From NCBI GenBank assembly GCA_030595015.1, contig JAUVDZ010000025.1, positions 1 to 11,364 on the forward strand: 11,364 nucleotides of DNA. The letters are read 5' to 3'. The stretch comes from Candidatus Peregrinibacteria bacterium (lineage in GTDB: Bacteria; Patescibacteriota; Gracilibacteria; UBA1369; PNNO01). A model generated the notes under the pieces. The model did no database searches. It worked only from the letters and a program-made list of their open reading frames with translations, and was not told where the DNA came from. The position numbers and the translations under genes are program-made. Below are positions 7,296-11,364 of this stretch, one piece after another; the first letter of the stretch is position 1; every line of letters begins with the position of its first letter.

Positions 7296-7310
7296 ATCAA
7301 ACCCTAATTT

Positions 7311-8057
7311 ATGAAAAATCCGATTAAATATATAATACTGTTTTTGTTTCTTTTTTCCGGATGCAATTCTGGGAATTTAGATGAATGGCAGCATTTGGAT
7401 GATTTTGTAAGTCAGCGAGTAATTGAATATAAACAGGATGATATAACTAAAAGGATTCATTTGTATAGATTGAATCCTGCAGATTTTGATATTACTATGG
7501 CAAATAGTGATCGGAAGCGCATATCTGACTGGGCAAAAAAGTTCGATGCATCGATTGTTATTAATGGAGCATATTTCAATGAAGACTATTCACCTTCCGG
7601 ATATCTTAAAATTAATAATCAGCGAATTGGTGAGTTGATTTTTGATCAAAGCAAATCAGGATTGATACAGATAGATAATGGTGAGTTTACAATAAGAGAT
7701 TTAGCAGTGAATCCATTACAAACTGGTGAAGAATTAGATTTTGGACTTCAGAGTTTTCCATTTTTAATAAAAAACAGTAAGGCTGCAATTAAGGAAGATT
7801 CAGGTAAAACTGCCAGAAGAACTGCACTTGGTATCGACAACGACGGCTTAGTTTATATCATTGTTGCTGACTTAGTTCATATTAGTCTTTATGATCTTAT
7901 GAATAAATTATTAGATACAAAAATTGATTTCACTTATGTTTTGAATTTGGATGGGGGTCCGTCTTCTGGAATTTCAATGGATTTAGAAGGTTACGACAAT
8001 ACTAAAGATAGTGTTGTGAAAGTACCTAGTGTCATTTTATTTAAGAAAAGATTGTGA
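7311..8057 (+). CDS. phosphodiester glycosidase (NAGPA/DUF2233)-domain lipoprotein
   Basis: A 248-residue protein with a lipoprotein-type signal: hydrophobic 5-16 and FSGC with the acylatable C18 (F at -3 is not ideal). The mature part matches the phosphodiester glycosidase domain family, named after the enzyme that uncovers mannose-6-phosphate and including bacterial exopolysaccharide-related proteins. Visible signature elements are VINGAYFN (83-90), ARRTALGIDNDG (168-179) and LNLDGGPSSG (211-220). The predicted reaction is cleavage of a sugar-phosphodiester linkage, perhaps in teichoic-acid-like polymers or exopolysaccharide; the substrate is unknown. It sits 15 nt after the big hydrolase gene and 37 nt before the TMEM43-like gene, and is probably cotranscribed. 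It ends with TGA, showing that TGA is a stop here. No Shine-Dalgarno site is seen. Confidence 0.9.
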   Translation: MKNPIKYIILFLFLFSGCNSGNLDEWQHLDDFVSQRVIEYKQDDITKRIHLYRLNPADFDITMANSDRKRISDWAKKFDASIVINGAYFNEDYSPSGYLKINNQRIGELIFDQSKSGLIQIDNGEFTIRDLAVNPLQTGEELDFGLQSFPFLIKNSKAAIKEDSGKTARRTALGIDNDGLVYIIVADLVHISLYDLMNKLLDTKIDFTYVLNLDGGPSSGISMDLEGYDNTKDSVVKVPSVILFKKRL

Positions 8058-8094
8058 TAAGGTTATACTTGATTTACTCGTAACACATTTCAAA

Positions 8095-9174
8095 ATGGCT
8101 GACAAAAACTTTGGAGATAAGCTAGTTGGATCAATTGGCTGGCTTCTTGTAGGTATTATTCTTTTCTTAGGTTCATTCTGGCTTCTTCATAAATCAATTG
8201 TTCGAACTGACTACACTGATGTAGCTGATCGTGCAATTGTTGCAGAAGAATCTAAAGGTGATACTGAATTCGTTTATGTTACCGGTGAATTGAAATCTGA
8301 TGAATTTTTAAGTGATGGGTTGTATTTGGATGAAGGAGAATATTTAGTTGTTAATCGTACTGTTGAAATGTTTGCATGGACTGAAACTATTGAAAAAGAT
8401 GAAGATGATTTTAAATATTATAATTACGAAACAAAATGGGTTGAAGAAGTTCCTGAGAGTCGTGAATTTAATGAAGATAGATATCATGAAAATCCAATTA
8501 AGGCTGAGAAAAATTTCAAAGAAGAAGTTAATCATGCAACTGTTGGAGGTTATGAAGTAGATTTGAATAAATTAAGATTGCCTACACTTGAATCATTAAA
8601 TTTAACTGATGAAAATGTTACTTTATATGAATATGAAGAACTTCAGTCAGACGAGAATTATGATTATATCTATGATGGATCAGGAACATTTGAAGAGCCT
8701 GAAGTGGGGGATATCAGAATTAAGTTTTCTATATTAAAACCAATGAATAAAGTTACGGTATTTGGGCGTCTTGATGGTAAGAATCTAGTTCCACATCATC
8801 AGGAGCAGGAAAAAGGTTTATACAGAGTATTTAGCGGTATATTTGATGATGCTAAGTCAGTTTTGGCTGGTGAATATAAAACAGCAGGAACAATGGGTGA
8901 AATTGGAGTTATGATTTTAATGTGGATTGGATTGATGCTTATTTTGAAACCTTTATCTGTTTCATTAGAATTGATTCCATTTTTAGGAAAATTTGGAAAA
9001 GGTGCATTAATATTAATTACTGCGATACTTGCTTTTGTTATTACAAAAATTGCTGCAACTATTTTGGTAGTGGTAAATAGCCTAGTAGGGCTTGGTGTGA
9101 TTGCAGTTGTTGTAATCGGTTTTGGAGTATATTTTTATACTCGCAAACAACCGGAAGTGAAGCCTAAGAAATAA
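8095..9174 (+). CDS. TMEM43 (LUMA)-family membrane protein
   Basis: A 359-residue protein starting at ATG 8095 (MADKNFGDK). The frame opens earlier, at 8029, but that would overlap the preceding gene and add 22 poorly fitting residues. There is one N-terminal helix (about 10-33), a long acidic extramembrane region (40-265) and three or four C-terminal helices (about 268-348), ending in a basic tail. Family hallmarks seen are EMFAWTE (91-97), the YYNYETKW...S..F...HENP block (108-134) and GDIRIKFSI (205-213). The family is best known from human TMEM43, a nuclear-envelope/ER protein linked to cardiomyopathy, and also has bacterial members of unknown function. A TATACT box (8064-8069) lies in the 37-nt gap but lacks a convincing -35, so a separate promoter is uncertain. 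Its last 11 nt overlap the convergent MATE gene. Confidence 0.88.
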   Translation: MADKNFGDKLVGSIGWLLVGIILFLGSFWLLHKSIVRTDYTDVADRAIVAEESKGDTEFVYVTGELKSDEFLSDGLYLDEGEYLVVNRTVEMFAWTETIEKDEDDFKYYNYETKWVEEVPESREFNEDRYHENPIKAEKNFKEEVNHATVGGYEVDLNKLRLPTLESLNLTDENVTLYEYEELQSDENYDYIYDGSGTFEEPEVGDIRIKFSILKPMNKVTVFGRLDGKNLVPHHQEQEKGLYRVFSGIFDDAKSVLAGEYKTAGTMGEIGVMILMWIGLMLILKPLSVSLELIPFLGKFGKGALILITAILAFVITKIAATILVVVNSLVGLGVIAVVVIGFGVYFYTRKQPEVKPKK

Positions 9175-10510
9175 TTCGTTTTTCTCTCCATTTAGAACGA
9201 GCAAAGTAGGCAAAACCTATGGCTGTTCCGAGTACATTAGCAATCGGATATGCCCAGTAAATTCCCTCTACTCCCAGTGGTGTGTATGTTGAGAGGCAAT
9301 AAGCCGTACCAACCATTATAGTGGCAAAGATGATTGTGATATCCATTGCAAGGCGTGTATTGCCTGAACCTCTGAATGTTCCGATTAATCCCATGTGAAG
9401 ACCAATGAACGGGAATCCAAATGCCATTATTTTTAGGAATTTTGCACTTTCTTTGATTAATTCTGTTTCACCAGGTACAAACGCTGCCACAATTGGTTCT
9501 GCAAATAGAAAAACAATTATGCCGATTGTGAGAAGTGAAAAGAAACCTAATTTAAAAGCTGTATAAGTTGTTTTTATAGCTCGATCAAATTTATTTGCAC
9601 CAATATTTTGGCCAACCAATGTTGCTGTTCCAAAAGCGATTCCTAAAGCAGGGATTATTATAAATGAAAGAATTCTTCCACCCATTCCATATGATGCAAT
9701 CGCAGTTGTTCCAAATATAGCTGCTAAGAACGTCATTATAACCATGCTGAATGATCGTGCTGACATTTCAATTGAAGTTGGAAGTCCAAGCTTTGCTAAA
9801 ATTTTAAGTTCTTTAAAGTCCGGCTTTAATTGCTTGAGTTTGATTTGAATTCCTTTGTGTCCTTTAAATAAAATATAGAGTCCCATTATCGAGGCAAGAC
9901 TTTCTGTTCCAATAGTTGCAACTGCTGCTCCTGCAACTCCAAAAGCAGGGATTGGGCCCCATCCTAAAATAAACAATGGATCTAATACAAAATTTAAAAA
10001 TACAGTAAAAATAATTATATACATTGGCATTTTAACTTCGCCAACTCCTCGCATAACGGATTGGTATCCAAAAAATAGTGCAAAGAATGAAAACCCCATG
10101 AATGTTATTTGAAGATATTTCGTTGCTTCTATTGCAACAGCAGGTTCAGGTGACATCAATCCTATAAAAGTTTCAGAGAAAAGATAACCAATAACTGCTA
10201 CACAAGTTGCTACAATAAATAACATAGATATTGTTTGAGCAGATGTGTAGTTGATTGATTTTTGATCTTTTTTGCCTTTAAATTGTGCAATTAAAATTGA
10301 CCCGGCAGATGCCAGTCCAATGGTTAATGATCCTAAAAAGAATGAAATAGGGAAAGTTAAACTAACAGCAGCAACTGCTTCTGCGCCTAATCGGCCAACC
10401 CAAAAAGTATCAGTAAGTTGATAAACTGTACTGAAAATATTCGCAAATATAATTGGTAGCGAAAGTGTGATTAATGCCTTCAATATCGGTCCTTTCGTAT
10501 AGTCTTTCAT
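9164..10510 (-). CDS. MATE-family multidrug/metabolite efflux transporter
   Basis: 448 residues with about twelve membrane helices in two related halves, the usual size for the family. It should use a Na+ or H+ gradient to export drugs or metabolites across the cytoplasmic membrane. Characteristic elements are TDTFWVGRLGAEAVAAVS (33-50), RGVGEVKMPM (154-163), LDPLFILG...GVAGAA (176-196), GQNIGANKFDRA (300-311), FRGSGNTRLAM (379-389) and GVEGIYWAYPIANV (413-426). The specific subfamily (DinF/NorM-like) and substrate cannot be fixed. The ATG at 10510 begins directly after a GC-rich dispersed repeat, and no Shine-Dalgarno site precedes it. A weak CATAAT box lies on the minus strand at 10584-10589. 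The gene ends in TAG, overlapping the 3' end of the convergent TMEM43-like gene. Confidence 0.95.
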   Translation of the reverse strand: MKDYTKGPILKALITLSLPIIFANIFSTVYQLTDTFWVGRLGAEAVAAVSLTFPISFFLGSLTIGLASAGSILIAQFKGKKDQKSINYTSAQTISMLFIVATCVAVIGYLFSETFIGLMSPEPAVAIEATKYLQITFMGFSFFALFFGYQSVMRGVGEVKMPMYIIIFTVFLNFVLDPLFILGWGPIPAFGVAGAAVATIGTESLASIMGLYILFKGHKGIQIKLKQLKPDFKELKILAKLGLPTSIEMSARSFSMVIMTFLAAIFGTTAIASYGMGGRILSFIIIPALGIAFGTATLVGQNIGANKFDRAIKTTYTAFKLGFFSLLTIGIIVFLFAEPIVAAFVPGETELIKESAKFLKIMAFGFPFIGLHMGLIGTFRGSGNTRLAMDITIIFATIMVGTAYCLSTYTPLGVEGIYWAYPIANVLGTAIGFAYFARSKWREKRIIS

Positions 10511-10513
10511 CAG

Positions 10514-10567
10514 AGACGAGTTAACGAGTCTCTAGCGAGCGAAAACTTATCGCGAGCCAAGCGTGAG
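10514..10567. repeat. GC-rich dispersed repeat, copy B (upstream of the MATE gene)
   Basis: The core 10525-10557 matches 1926-1958 at 31 of 33 bases, with weaker flanking similarity. Here it occupies the 5' untranslated region of the MATE gene and ends within four bases of its start codon. Read on the minus strand it contains an open frame equivalent to that of copy A, which ends in TGA overlapping the MATE ATG (TGATG), but that frame has no good start codon. It may influence translation or mRNA structure of the transporter gene. Confidence 0.75.
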
Positions 10568-10601
10568 CCCTTTGGGCGAACACATTATGAAAATATACAT
10601 T

Positions 10602-10640
10602 AAAAAAGCTCCCAAAGCAATTGGCTAAGGGAGCTCTTTT
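10602..10640 (-). terminator. rho-independent terminator of the SLH-protein gene
   Basis: GCTCCC (10608-10613) pairs with GGGAGC (10629-10634). The stem extends through the flanking A and T runs to about 12 pairs with one mismatch, around a 15-base loop. Read leftward it ends in a run of six T, eight bases after the SLH gene's stop. The A/T-flanked symmetry would also allow some termination in the other direction. It separates the SLH and MATE transcripts. Confidence 0.88.
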
Positions 10641-10648
10641 TGATTATT

Positions 10649-11364
10649 TTATACTTCGAGATCTAACAGCATAATTACAACTGTTAATTTCGCAATTTCA
10701 GCTCTTAAAATATCGTTGATTGCTCTAAATGTTCCATCATCATAACCTTCAACAAGTCCCATATCAACTCCGTATGCAACATAAACTGCATACCAAATTG
10801 ATTCTGAAACATCAGAGAAGCTAGTTGCAGAAGATAAATCATATCCTTCTAAATCAACACCTTTTGCAAGCAATAGAATTTTTAAAGCTTCAGCTCTGTT
10901 AACTGTATTCCCTGGTCTGAAGTTTCCATCATCATAACCAGCAACGATTCCAAGCTCAGCAGCTTTTGCTACATAAGGCGCATACCATTCTCCTACAGGA
11001 GTATCTAAGAATGGAGCTTCATCAACCGATGCAGCAACTTCAATTCCATTTGCAAGAAGAGCAATTTTAACGATTTCTGCTCTTGTTGTTCCTATTGCAA
11101 CACCAAATGTTCCATCACCAGGACCACTCATGATTCCGGCATTGTAAAGTTTTGCAATATATTCTGCAGCCCAGTGAGTTGCATCATAGTCAGAGAAGTT
11201 ATCAGAAACATCAGCAACTTCTTCTACAGGGAGATCTTCTTCAGTTACAGCTTCAGCGTCTACTGGTGTTTCCTCTGTAATTTCTTCTTCTGTTGGAATA
11301 ACTGCTTCTTCATTTACAGCATCCCAAACATAACCTTCTTCTAATTCGCAGTAAACACTACAAC
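10649..11364 (-). CDS. S-layer-homology (SLH) protein, C-terminal 237 residues (5' end outside window)
   Basis: The frame is open from the stop at 10649 to the right edge, so this is the C-terminus of a larger protein; the ATG at 11131 is internal, not a start. Three SLH repeats are visible in the fragment at residues about 57-106, 118-168 and 181-233. Each has the family pattern: FSD/FLD, a W-A or W-Y pair with alanines, GI/GL, then DGTF/DGNF and an [TNL]RAE motif (TRAE 93-96, NRAE 156-159, LRAE 219-222). SLH triplets bind pyruvylated secondary cell-wall polymers or other envelope glycans and hold proteins at the cell surface. Before them is an acidic Glu/Thr/Pro/Val linker (about 18-50) and two cysteines at the window edge (C1, C5 of the fragment). 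The N-terminal functional domain is not visible, so whether this is an S-layer protein or a surface enzyme cannot be told. Confidence 0.93.
   Translation of the reverse strand, partial: CSVYCELEEGYVWDAVNEEAVIPTEEEITEETPVDAEAVTEEDLPVEEVADVSDNFSDYDATHWAAEYIAKLYNAGIMSGPGDGTFGVAIGTTRAEIVKIALLANGIEVAASVDEAPFLDTPVGEWYAPYVAKAAELGIVAGYDDGNFRPGNTVNRAEALKILLLAKGVDLEGYDLSSATSFSDVSESIWYAVYVAYGVDMGLVEGYDDGTFRAINDILRAEIAKLTVVIMLLDLEV

Noticed and set aside
8029..8094. Upstream extension of the TMEM43-like gene to ATG 8029
   Set aside because: It would overlap the glycosidase gene by 29 nt and place a polar, non-conserved stretch before the N-terminal helix. ATG 8095 gives the expected family start.
8344..8560. 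Open frames of 63 and 70 codons on both strands within the TMEM43-like gene
   Set aside because: Both lie wholly inside a well-supported family gene, in other frames, and have low-complexity Ile/Phe/Lys products typical of AT-rich shadows.
10649..11131. SLH gene taken as a complete 160-residue gene starting at ATG 11131
   Set aside because: The frame stays open to the right edge, and the first SLH repeat begins upstream of that ATG, so the gene is a partial, larger one.
1..11364. Recoded TGA (glycine), as in Gracilibacteria/Absconditabacteria
   Set aside because: TGA ends the glycosidase gene at 8055-8057, and no frame needs TGA read-through.
1..11364. CRISPR array or insertion sequence
   Set aside because: No regularly spaced repeats and no transposase frame are present; the only dispersed repeat is the short two-copy GC-rich element.

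Overview
The window is AT-rich bacterial DNA (about 35% G+C by eye) that uses the standard code; TAA, TGA and TAG all end genes here. It holds nine protein genes, two of which run off the window edges, and one tRNA. The content fits a bacterium with a strong cell-surface programme: S-layer-homology repeats, a large membrane-anchored hydrolase with a thrombospondin type 3 repeat and a FecR-like region, a phosphodiester-glycosidase-type lipoprotein, and a TMEM43-like membrane protein. Together with the apparent absence of Shine-Dalgarno sites, this suggests an uncultivated lineage such as Candidate Phyla Radiation/Patescibacteria (a Peregrinibacteria-like group would fit). That placement is an inference; no rRNA is present to test it.

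Layout. Positions 1-2913 (minus strand) are a tightly packed unit transcribed leftward: a PrsW-type intramembrane protease, a small single-span membrane protein, and a NodU-type carbamoyltransferase that runs off the left edge. The three are joined by overlaps of 20 nt and 1 nt. Only 19 bp separate this unit from a divergent unit (2933-4017, plus strand) that encodes an RNase HI with a four-cysteine extension and a short unrecognised protein. Positions 4026-4209 hold a complete tRNA-Phe(GAA) unit with promoter, encoded CCA, GC-rich trailer hairpin and terminator.

Positions 4317-9174 (plus strand) form a likely surface or envelope operon: a secreted alpha/beta-hydrolase of 992 residues, a lipoprotein with a phosphodiester glycosidase (NAGPA/DUF2233-like) domain, and a TMEM43-like protein. 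A convergent MATE transporter gene overlaps the last of these by 11 nt at the 3' end. To its right come a GC-rich dispersed repeat, a strong terminator, and the 3' end of a gene encoding three C-terminal SLH repeats, which enters from the right edge.

How the genes may work together: the three-gene plus-strand group encodes two exported hydrolases and a multi-span membrane protein, so envelope lipid or glycan turnover is plausible. The carbamoyltransferase group probably modifies a surface glycan or small metabolite. The most notable cross-cutting signals are the lack of Shine-Dalgarno sites with -10 boxes placed directly before start codons (leaderless mRNA), and a GC-rich repeat that lies inside a coding frame in one copy and directly against a start codon in the other.
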